This document shows positions 17,357-23,751 of a DNA stretch of 64,000 bases, piece after piece. The position numbers and the translations under genes are program-made. Origin of the DNA: Pedobacter sp. Bi126 (lineage in GTDB: Bacteria > Bacteroidota > Bacteroidia > Sphingobacteriales > Sphingobacteriaceae); the NCBI RefSeq assembly GCF_918698245.1, contig NZ_CAKKMS010000001.1, positions 558,001 through 622,000 of the forward strand. Reading direction: 5' to 3'. The number at the start of each line of letters is the position of its first letter. Within the stretch, counting starts at the first letter, position 1. Below the pieces are notes generated by a model, which saw nothing but the letters and a program-made list of their open reading frames with translations, had not been told where the DNA came from and did no database searches.

Positions 17357-18997
17357 TTGAGAAGAAGAGATTTTTTATACATGACAGGTGTTGGCCTTGG
17401 TACCAGCATGATGCCCAATATACCTGCCTTTGGCAAAATTATTTCTGTTGAAGAATCTTTAACGCCTGTTGATATTGCCCTAAAGAAAAAAATGGCCGAT
17501 GTTGCCCTCAATACTGCAAAAAGCAAAGGCGCAACTTATGCCGATGTACGCATTGGACGGTATTTAAATCAGGTAGTGGCTACTAGAGAAACCAGGGTAG
17601 AAAACATCTCTAATTCCGAATCTTATGGTTTAGGTGTTCGTGTTATCGCCAATGGAAGCTGGGGTTTTGCCGCTACCAACAACATGGACAATGCCAGCAT
17701 CGCCAAAGCTGCAGAAACTGCCGTAGCCATTGCCAAAGGAAATTCTAAACTCATGGAAGAACCTGTTCAATTGGCGGCACAAAAAGGATATGGGGAGGTA
17801 AGCTGGAAAACACCAATCGAAATTAATGCCTTTGAGGTACCCATTGCCGACAAAGTTGACCTGCTTTTAAAGGTAAATAGTGAGGCCATGAAAGGCGGTG
17901 CAAAATACATCAGTTCCAATCTGTTTATGATCAATGAACAGAAATATTTTGCATCAACCGATGGTTCTTATATCGATCAGGATATCCATAGGATATGGCC
18001 AACCTTTACCCTAACCAAAACAGATGCGGCCAGTGGTAAGTTCGAAACCAGAAATGCCTTAAGTGCACCAATGGGTATGGGTTTTGAATACCTTAAACCA
18101 AAAGACGAAGAAAAAATTAAAGGTGGCCCTGTAACACTTTACAAAAAACGATACGATATTTTGGAGGATGTACGCGAAGCAGCTGTACATGTTGATGAAA
18201 AACTAAAGGCCAAACCTATTGCCCCTGGCAAATACGACCTGGTTTTAGATCCTTCTCACCTATTCCTAACCATCCACGAATCTGTTGGTCACCCGACAGA
18301 GTTAGACCGCGTTTTAGGTTATGAGGCGAATTATGCAGGAACCAGTTTCTTAACGCTGGATAAATGGGAAAGCAAAAAATTCAACTTCGGGAGTAAAGAG
18401 GTAAACATCGTTGGCGATAAACTGGAAGTGGGTTCATTAGGCGCCGTGGGTTATGATGATGAAGGCGTAAAATGTGGCCAATGGGATATTATTAAAGATG
18501 GAATTTTAGTGAATTACCAGACCATAAGAGATCAGGCACATATTTTAGGTTTGAAAGAATCGCAGGGTTGTTGCTATGCCGATAGCTGGGATAGTATTCA
18601 GTTCCAAAGAATGCCAAACGTTTCATTAGCACCTGGAAATGCTGCTTTAAGTGCGGCAGATATGGTTAAAAATGTAGAGAAAGGCATTTATATGTTTGGC
18701 CGTAACTCTTATTCTATCGATCAACAACGTTATAATTTCCAGTTTAGCGCACAGTTGGCCTACGAAATTAAGGATGGTAAAATTGTAGGCATGTTTAAAG
18801 ATGCTGCCTACCAAGCCAATACACAAGAATTCTGGAACTCCTGTGTACAACGCTGCGATAAAAACGACTACAGGTTGGGTGGGACATTTTCAGATGGAAA
18901 AGGCCAACCAGGACAAGCAAGTGCGGTTTCACACGGAAGTGCCACTACCCGTTTTAACGGAGTTAATGTGATTAATACAGGAAGGAAATTGGGGTAA
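17357..18997 (+). CDS. Second TldD-type metalloprotease with Tat signal
   Basis: The 546-residue protein is a paralogue of the 14247 gene, sharing the HESVGHPTELDR zinc motif (about residue 308) and long identical runs around it. The TTG start at 17357 gives MRRRDFLYMTGVG, a good match to the Tat consensus (RRxFL), with a hydrophobic stretch and a likely cleavage region near AFGK. The conserved start across both paralogues supports the TTG choice. It may form an alternative heterodimer with TldE or have a different substrate. It is separated from tldE by a family B repeat and is followed by a terminator hairpin at 19005. Confidence 0.87.
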   Translation: MRRRDFLYMTGVGLGTSMMPNIPAFGKIISVEESLTPVDIALKKKMADVALNTAKSKGATYADVRIGRYLNQVVATRETRVENISNSESYGLGVRVIANGSWGFAATNNMDNASIAKAAETAVAIAKGNSKLMEEPVQLAAQKGYGEVSWKTPIEINAFEVPIADKVDLLLKVNSEAMKGGAKYISSNLFMINEQKYFASTDGSYIDQDIHRIWPTFTLTKTDAASGKFETRNALSAPMGMGFEYLKPKDEEKIKGGPVTLYKKRYDILEDVREAAVHVDEKLKAKPIAPGKYDLVLDPSHLFLTIHESVGHPTELDRVLGYEANYAGTSFLTLDKWESKKFNFGSKEVNIVGDKLEVGSLGAVGYDDEGVKCGQWDIIKDGILVNYQTIRDQAHILGLKESQGCCYADSWDSIQFQRMPNVSLAPGNAALSAADMVKNVEKGIYMFGRNSYSIDQQRYNFQFSAQLAYEIKDGKIVGMFKDAAYQANTQEFWNSCVQRCDKNDYRLGGTFSDGKGQPGQASAVSHGSATTRFNGVNVINTGRKLG

Positions 18998-19432
18998 TTA
19001 AAACTGCCGGTACTCGTTACCGGCAATTTTATTATAAGATAGTTTGAGAAGAAAAATAGCATAATCTACATCTTCAGTATGATGAACATAAAAACTTATC
19101 CATCCCGATTTTTTAAATACATGATGTTGTTCTACCCTTCCGTAGAGCATTAACTCTGCTTTAACTTTCTGCGTAAAAAGAATGTCCAATAGGCCATTAC
19201 TATGAATGTGCGCAAATTCTCGCTGGTTATGGTTGAACTGTGAACCGCCAAATTTATGCAGACTTAGAGAAGTATTTTTCCATTTTAAAACTTCGTTTTC
19301 TATTTTGTCAATTTGATCCAGCCTTTCGGGTTTTGTGATCAACATCCACATTTTCAATAAGCTATCAAATACCAGTGCGAGCAATGGTATTGATTTAAGA
19401 AAATCCAATCTCTTCACCACAAATGAAAACAT
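18998..19432 (-). CDS. DUF5519 (luciferase-domain) family protein
   Basis: The 144-residue protein fits DUF5519: a helical N-terminus, then EFAHIHSNGLLDILF (about residues 73-87), the AELMLYGRVEQHHVF block and SGWISFYVH followed by AIFLLKLSY at the end. The H-x-H near the middle and HH in the later block could be a ligand site, but the family has no proven activity despite the 'luciferase' label. It is downstream of the SRPBCC gene by 2 bases on the same strand, so the two are a pair. Its 3' end carries the terminator of the opposing cluster. Confidence 0.75.
   Translation of the reverse strand: MFSFVVKRLDFLKSIPLLALVFDSLLKMWMLITKPERLDQIDKIENEVLKWKNTSLSLHKFGGSQFNHNQREFAHIHSNGLLDILFTQKVKAELMLYGRVEQHHVFKKSGWISFYVHHTEDVDYAIFLLKLSYNKIAGNEYRQF
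19004..19032 (+). terminator. Rho-independent terminator of the MoxR-TldD cluster
   Basis: An 8-bp stem TGCCGGTA (19005-19012) / TACCGGCA (19018-19025) with a CTCGT loop is followed by ATTTTATT. It lies 7 bases after the second tldD stop and inside the 3' coding end of the convergent DUF5519 gene. Confidence 0.7.
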
Positions 19433-19434
19433 GA

Positions 19435-20346
19435 CTAATTCTTTTCGCTAAGTTCTTTAATATGATGCATTACGCGTAAATGTACATTTCTGGTAATACT
19501 TTCTGCCCATAAATCATAATACCAAATTGGGAATACCTTTAAGCTATACCAGCTGTTCCCAACAAGAGTGGTGGTTCCATCACCATTATCTTTCAATAAA
19601 AACTGACCTCTTTCAATATCAATATGTCCCATAATTTCAGGATCTTTAGGCTGCCCGGTAATATCGAATGTTAAATCCTTGTTGACATCAAAAGTTACAA
19701 TCTTTTCATCAAAAACATATCCATTGCTAAAAATACATTTTCTTCCTGCACCTTTTTTATAAGCGGTAACAGTAGTTTGCATGGGGCTTGGCATCCCCGC
19801 TTTGAAAAGCCAATAGGTATCTGCCTGTTTGATCTTCTCAAACGCAACAACATTCTTCCAAATTTTTTCTGGTGCTGCTTTGACTATTATTTCATCACTT
19901 ACCATGTTGCTATAATGATGGTCAGAAATGGAATCAACGGTAAAAATCACGAGTAATATGGAAACGATACTTACATTTAAAGTTTGGTTATTTTTCCTGA
20001 ACATTGTTTTACCAATAAATGCCCCAGTGATTACAAAAGCAAAAATAAGCGGCGAAACAATAATTAAACAAATTGTTCCCTCTCCCAAAAAGATATAGCT
20101 TAAAAGAATAGCAAGGAGACCATTTAAAATTGAATACCAGATGAGCAATTTACTTTTCAGATTCAGATTTCTCCAAAACCAGGAGCTGATTACCCCCATC
20201 AAAAGCGGTAAAATAACAAATTCTGAAAACACTAAAATACCATCCTTTTCACTATGAAGCCAATTATTTAACCAGATAATGATTAAGACGATTACATTTG
20301 AGATAATGATCCCTTGAAGTAATTTTGATTGGAGAAACGTTTTCAT
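19435..20346 (-). CDS. Membrane protein with C-terminal SRPBCC domain
   Basis: The 303-residue protein has about five hydrophobic helices in residues 10-145 and then a soluble START/SRPBCC-like domain (from about 152) beginning DEIIVKAAPEKIWKNVV, the typical first strand and helix of polyketide-cyclase/Bet v1 folds. SRPBCC domains bind hydrophobic ligands. The helix count is an estimate. A good promoter lies immediately upstream, and the DUF5519 gene follows within 2 bases, so both are expressed together. The ligand is unknown. Confidence 0.75.
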   Translation of the reverse strand: MKTFLQSKLLQGIIISNVIVLIIIWLNNWLHSEKDGILVFSEFVILPLLMGVISSWFWRNLNLKSKLLIWYSILNGLLAILLSYIFLGEGTICLIIVSPLIFAFVITGAFIGKTMFRKNNQTLNVSIVSILLVIFTVDSISDHHYSNMVSDEIIVKAAPEKIWKNVVAFEKIKQADTYWLFKAGMPSPMQTTVTAYKKGAGRKCIFSNGYVFDEKIVTFDVNKDLTFDITGQPKDPEIMGHIDIERGQFLLKDNGDGTTTLVGNSWYSLKVFPIWYYDLWAESITRNVHLRVMHHIKELSEKN

Positions 20347-20362
20347 ATTATTTATGTTTGAT

Positions 20363-20393
20363 CAAAAGTAAAATATATTTTTAAACTTTCAAA
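20363..20393 (-). promoter_or_regulatory. Promoter of the SRPBCC-DUF5519 pair
   Basis: Read on the reverse strand, TTTG (20393-20390), a 19-base spacer and TACTTTTG (20370-20363) match the Bacteroidota consensus. The start codon lies 16 bases beyond the -7 box, implying a very short leader. Confidence 0.65.
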
Positions 20394-20427
20394 AATTATT
20401 GAAAATAAAATTATTAAATTTAAAAAC

Positions 20428-20486
20428 AAAGGGGCATTCTATCCAGACATGCCCCTTTTTCTAACCAAATATAAACCTGTTATGAA
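20428..20486 (+). promoter_or_regulatory. Orphan hairpin leader element (copy 1)
   Basis: A 10-bp stem AAAGGGGCAT (20428-20437) / ATGCCCCTTT (20449-20458) is followed by CTAACCAAATATAAACCTG and then ATGAAC. The same arrangement recurs at 49186-49235. I associate such hairpin plus CTAAC-AAATA leaders with outer-membrane receptor genes in this group, but here the ATG opens only a 12-codon frame. It may be a leader left after gene loss, or a small RNA. Confidence 0.45.
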
Positions 20487-21176
20487 CCAGGAGTTTCTTT
20501 ATACATCTTGGCGATGTTAATGATGCGTATTAACACTAGCCCACAGAAGACCTTATAGCATGGAAACAGGCTGTTTAAACAACTGTTATGCTTTAATGAA
20601 ATCCTAAGAGAAACATTGCGTTTACTTGTTATTAGTTAATTTATAATCTATTGCTAGATCAATTTGAGCACTTTTCCCTATGGAAAGTTGCTAGGAAGTT
20701 CAACGAGTACTGACTCTCCCTTCTTCTGTATAAATCAACTAATTTATAGTGGTGAATTAATTAGCGTAATAACCTAAACTAGTGGTGGTGATTAGTTAGG
20801 CCGTTCCTGATACCCCGGCAACTTATTGACTGAAATACATGACCACCATAATATTCTATCAAAAGGCCCCGGGGTACCAGGATTTTTAAATAAGAATATC
20901 TTAATGAAAACCTTTAACAGGTGATCCGTATCTTAGCTTATATTAGCGGCAACAGCAGTTATACTGATCTGAACAAATGATCAGGGAATATGGCTGAGGT
21001 TGTCTGCGGAGTTTCATATTGAACGTAAATTTGCTAGTGAATTATTTTATTTTTTTGTAAAAGTATAAATTTCGTTCAATTTAAACAAGTAGTACTATAG
21101 ACTTTATAGACTTTATTTTTAAATAATTGATTTACAGAGAAATAATTTATAATTCAAGAAAGTATGATAAACGAAT
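20487..21176. other. Non-coding stretch with a large inverted repeat
   Basis: No credible ORF occurs here on either strand. The notable structure is a 14-bp inverted repeat, TCCTGATACCCCGG (20805-20818) and CCGGGGTACCAGGA (20869-20882), one mismatch, 50-base loop, with a nested TGGTGGTGA / TGACCACCA pairing across part of it. The rest is AT-rich. It could be a structured RNA or decayed DNA following the orphan leader at 20428. Confidence 0.4.
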
Positions 21177-21265
21177 CGTCATTTCGACCGCAGTGGAGAA
21201 ATCTTTGAGTATGTTAAAGATTTCTCTCCCGAAGACTCGGGACTGCGCTTCAGTCGAAATGACGA
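21177..21265. repeat. Inverted repeat family C element
   Basis: Arms TCGTCATTTCGACCGCAG with GGAGAAATCTT (21177-21204) and the matching AAAGATTTCTCTCC ... AGTCGAAATGACGA (21216-21265) form an imperfect palindrome. A partial copy occurs at 14055-14108. It has the look of a small dispersed non-coding repeat. A further short palindrome (GAAGGATCTT / AAGATCCTTC, 21299-21342) follows. Confidence 0.6.
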
Positions 21266-21348
21266 CCGATTTTCTAAATCTGTCTTTGGTAACGCAGTGA
21301 AGGATCTTCTATTCTAAAAAAGTAACGGCTAAAAGATCCTTCGTCATA

Positions 21349-21563
21349 CTACCATTGACGTTATTTTACAAGACTTTATTAATCAATCTTTTAACAGATT
21401 TTGTATTTCCGCCCAACTAGGCTGCAGCACCGTATCCACGTTCTACTTAAACCCGGCCTAACAAATTTTTCGGGCCGCACTCCTCAAGCCAACCCACTAG
21501 CTTCGAAAGAAAAATTTTCAGCCGGCATTTTTTGTTTCTTTTTGATGCCGAAAAGAAAGAGCC
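21349..21563 (+). repeat. About 215-bp dispersed repeat, copy 1
   Basis: From CTACCATTGACGTTATTTTAC to the GATGCCGAAAAGAAAG region this segment matches 22943-23154 in order and at many positions (GTTCTACTTAAA, GGCCTAACAAATTTTT, AAAATTTTCAGCCG, TTTGTTTCTTTT). The two copies bracket the tRNA-like/riboswitch/DUF4833 segment in direct orientation. No protein is encoded convincingly. Confidence 0.6.
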
Positions 21564-21770
21564 CTTCGGCGGCGGTGAGCCGAGGCAAGATCGTGACGTA
21601 TGGCAAAAGACATCAATTGTACGTCACTCATGTTGATTTTAAACATTTAATTAACCCTAAGGATGACAGATTAAAGACTAAAAGTCAATACATTAACCAA
21701 CAGAATAAAAATTAAATATCACGACATTGCAAAAAACTACTATTTCTATAGAAATTATAGTAATTATTTT

Positions 21771-21778
21771 TACTTTTG
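21771..21778 (+). promoter_or_regulatory. Possible -7 box ahead of the tRNA-like/SAM-I transcript
   Basis: TACTTTTG matches TAnnTTTG and lies about 50 bases before the tRNA-like element. No good TTTG is found 19-21 bases upstream, so this is only half a promoter. Confidence 0.35.
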
Positions 21779-21827
21779 CTAAGTCTTCTTCAAAAAGTGA
21801 ATCTAAAGCTGCTTGAAAAGATCATAT

Positions 21828-21898
21828 AGTCATGTGGCCGAGTGGTTAGGTAAAGGTCTGCAAAACCTAGTACGGCGGTTCGATTCCGTCCATGACGT
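21828..21898 (+). tRNA. tRNA-Cys(GCA)-like element, partly degenerate
   Basis: The sequence folds as a tRNA: acceptor GTCATG (21829-21834) with CATGAC (21891-21896), D-arm GCC...GGT, anticodon loop CTGCAAA with anticodon GCA at 21860-21862, and a T-arm GGCGG-TTCGATT-CCGTC. Departures from a healthy tRNA are an unpaired 1:72 position (A:G), an unpaired 27:43 position (A:A) and no encoded CCA (the 3' flank reads TCT). It may be functional or a decaying copy. It ends only 5 bases before a SAM-I riboswitch, which is unusual. Confidence 0.65.
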
Positions 21899-21903
21899 CT
21901 AAT

Positions 21904-22000
21904 ACTTATCAAGAAAGACGTAGGGAATGGCCCTTTGATGTCTTAGCAACCTGTTGATTAACAAGGTGCTAATTCCTTCTGCAATGGCAGAAAGATGAGT
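21904..22000 (+). ncRNA. SAM-I (S-box) riboswitch aptamer
   Basis: All four helices of the SAM-I aptamer can be drawn. P1 pairs ACTTATC (21904-21910) with GATGAGT (21994-22000). P2 pairs AAGAC with GTCTT around the conserved GGGAATGGCCC segment. P3 is ACCTGTT...AACAAGGT. P4 is TTCTGC-AATG-GCAGAA. The invariant AGCAACC and GGTGCTAATTCC segments are present. S-box RNAs switch off sulfur/methionine genes when S-adenosylmethionine is plentiful. No classical methionine gene follows; the next reading frames are a 59-residue ORF at 22081 and the DUF4833 gene. I did not find an obvious terminator in the 80-base expression platform, so control may act on translation. Confidence 0.9.
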
Positions 22001-22080
22001 TTGAAAGCAGATCCCTATACTGTTTTCGGCGAACGATCAATGGCTATCCCTTCCAAAATTGGTAACCTAAATTTAATAAT

Positions 22081-22260
22081 ATGTCAGTTTATTTTGATTA
22101 TCCATCCATCAGGGATTTTTTCGAGATCCACGGAAACACTTCTTGCGAAAAATTAGATGATTATGAACATTGTAAGGCAGAATCAGACCGGCTTTATAAT
22201 GAACAACTTAATGAGATCAATGAAGAAATTCCACATGATCAACCCAAAACCGGCACATAA
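22081..22260 (+). CDS. 59-residue protein behind a SAM-I riboswitch
   Basis: An ATG at 22081 opens 59 codons ending TAA 22258-22260. The product is soluble and acidic (MSVYFDYPSIRDFFEIHG at the start, then a charged helix KLDDYEHCKAESDRLYNEQL), with two cysteines and no signal peptide or membrane helix. I do not recognise it. It begins 81 bases after the riboswitch aptamer and ends 50 bases before DUF4833, so it is probably the first regulated gene. An overlapping 38-codon frame from ATG 22040 is a weaker alternative, as it has less protein-like composition. Confidence 0.55.
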   Translation: MSVYFDYPSIRDFFEIHGNTSCEKLDDYEHCKAESDRLYNEQLNEINEEIPHDQPKTGT

Positions 22261-22310
22261 AAAATATTCAAACCTTTAGTTTAAACGCTCTTTTAAATAA
22301 CAAGCCTAAA

Positions 22311-22892
22311 ATGTATTCAACACCTCCCAGACTACCCATTTTACTCAAAACCTTATTCACTATAGTTTTAATCTTTTTCCTCTTTTCGACCCAAGCAAGG
22401 GCACAATCGAAAGATCCTTCCCCTATCAGTTTTCCTACGCCTAGAAATGTAGATCACATGTTATTTTATCTTCAACGTGACCCGAATACCAATACCCTGA
22501 TCTATGCACTAAACCTGAAAGAAAATGGCAGCATTAATGCTAATGCGCCTATTCAGGTTTATTGGATCCGCTATGGTGAAAAAGGACAGAAAAAAGACCT
22601 AGGCTACATCCAAAGGAAGTTTGCATATGGTATCGATACGAAGGAATTGGGGTCAGATAAATATGAATTCAGGTTTGTATCGCATAAAAAACTTCCTTTT
22701 TATCTACAGAAGTATAGTGATAAAAGCTATCACGTTTCGGTAACCCTAAATAACCGGACCGTCAGGGTTACGCGCTTGTTTATCAGGATACAGGGTGGCA
22801 GTTTCTGGCTTCCGAATGTAAAATATGCGGAAGTGGAAGGCACAGAAGAATCGACAGGCAAACCAGTAGTGGAACGGATAAGTGTGAAGTAA
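22311..22892 (+). CDS. Secreted DUF4833 protein
   Basis: The 193-residue protein has a signal peptide (hydrophobic LFTIVLIFFLFSTQARAQ, cleavage near residue 33) and the DUF4833 core: MLFYLQRDPNTNTLIYALNL (residues 45-64 region), PIQVYWIRYGEKG and DLGYIQRKFAYGI, then a beta-rich C-terminal half. The family has no known activity; a small beta-sandwich in the periplasm is likely. It lies 50 bases after the 59-residue ORF and downstream of the SAM-I riboswitch on the same strand with no visible promoter between. Methionine- or sulfur-linked expression is therefore an inference worth testing. Confidence 0.8.
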   Translation: MYSTPPRLPILLKTLFTIVLIFFLFSTQARAQSKDPSPISFPTPRNVDHMLFYLQRDPNTNTLIYALNLKENGSINANAPIQVYWIRYGEKGQKKDLGYIQRKFAYGIDTKELGSDKYEFRFVSHKKLPFYLQKYSDKSYHVSVTLNNRTVRVTRLFIRIQGGSFWLPNVKYAEVEGTEESTGKPVVERISVK

Positions 22893-22942
22893 ACTTATTC
22901 TTCATTACCTTTAGTTAATTGTAATAAGGTCCTTCGACTCCG

Positions 22943-23154
22943 CTACCATTGACGTTATTTTACAAATCATTATTAATTAATATTTTAGCCGCTATCGCAT
23001 TTCCATCCAGCTAGGCCATAGCGCTGTATCCCCGTTCTACTTAAATCGGCCTAACAAATTTTTGGGAATCCACAGGCCAAGCCCATGCAGAAACTTCAAT
23101 ACAAAAATTTTCAGCCGACACTTTTGTTTCTTTTGGTGCCAAAAGAAAAAGGCC
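22943..23154 (+). repeat. About 215-bp dispersed repeat, copy 2
   Basis: This matches copy 1 at 21349-21563 in the same orientation. The 22893-23370 gap that contains it holds no believable gene. Just after it, CCCCTCT-AAA-AGAGGGG (23194-23210) forms a perfect 7-bp hairpin within a GC-rich patch (CGTCCTGCGGACACCCC), which looks like part of another dispersed repeat. Confidence 0.6.
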
Positions 23155-23370
23155 TGTCCGGCCAGGACGAATAAACACCCCGTCCTGCGGACACCCCTCT
23201 AAAAGAGGGGAATTATATACCGCCTGATATTTCAACGTCATTTATTTTGATCATTATGAAATAAATTACCCTCTCAGGATGACAACCTTATGAGACTTTT
23301 CTTATGGTAAAAAACAAAGATGGTCTGTGAGACACAGACCATGGATTCATCTCGTTTATGATACAGTTGA

Positions 23371-23646
23371 TTATTTCGGCTCTTTTTTATTGTCTAACGC
23401 TGTACTAAATGTTTTGTCAAACTCTCCCTTTATCCATTGTACTTTTCCAAACGACTGCATGCCCGAGCCAATGATATAATTTCCGGTTTCAGTATCGAGG
23501 ATAACGACAAGATTGTTGGCGTTTACTTCGGTGCGGTACCTTCCACCGGTTTGATCTTGTCCGTTTTTAAAACTGATGGCCGTAAACATTAAGCCTGCGC
23601 CCAAGAATCCTAATAAAAGGGATTTTGTGTCTAATGTGATTTTCAT
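23371..23646 (-). CDS. Small single-pass or secreted hypothetical protein
   Basis: The 91-residue protein has one hydrophobic N-terminal segment (LLLGFLGAGLMFTAISF, residues 10-26) and a short extracytoplasmic part with a beta pattern, NNLVVILDTETGNYIIG, then a charged C-terminus. It could be a signal peptide or an uncleaved anchor. I recall short proteins of this type in Sphingobacteriaceae, without a known role. It is 105 bases downstream of the amidohydrolase on the same strand. Confidence 0.65.
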   Translation of the reverse strand: MKITLDTKSLLLGFLGAGLMFTAISFKNGQDQTGGRYRTEVNANNLVVILDTETGNYIIGSGMQSFGKVQWIKGEFDKTFSTALDNKKEPK

Positions 23647-23751
23647 ATCCTTAAGATTTATTTGTGTGTAAAATCAAGATAAGATTTTTTTACAAAAAAC
23701 ACAGGTCATAAGCTTATTCTATCAGAAATATTTCAATCCATCTTCATTTAA

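Noticed and set aside
17197-17526. 109-residue reverse ORF between tldE and the second tldD
   Set aside because: It runs through an inverted repeat and antisense to tldD; it is a shadow frame.
20347-21400. tmRNA, RNase P RNA or 6S RNA in the large gap
   Set aside because: None of their conserved core motifs were found by eye.
21401-21715. 104-residue forward ORF
   Set aside because: It lies largely within the 215-bp dispersed repeat, has odd composition, and the repeat's second copy does not preserve the frame.
23041-23241. 66-residue reverse ORF
   Set aside because: It falls in the second repeat copy and the adjoining GC-rich hairpin patch; no protein-like pattern is seen.
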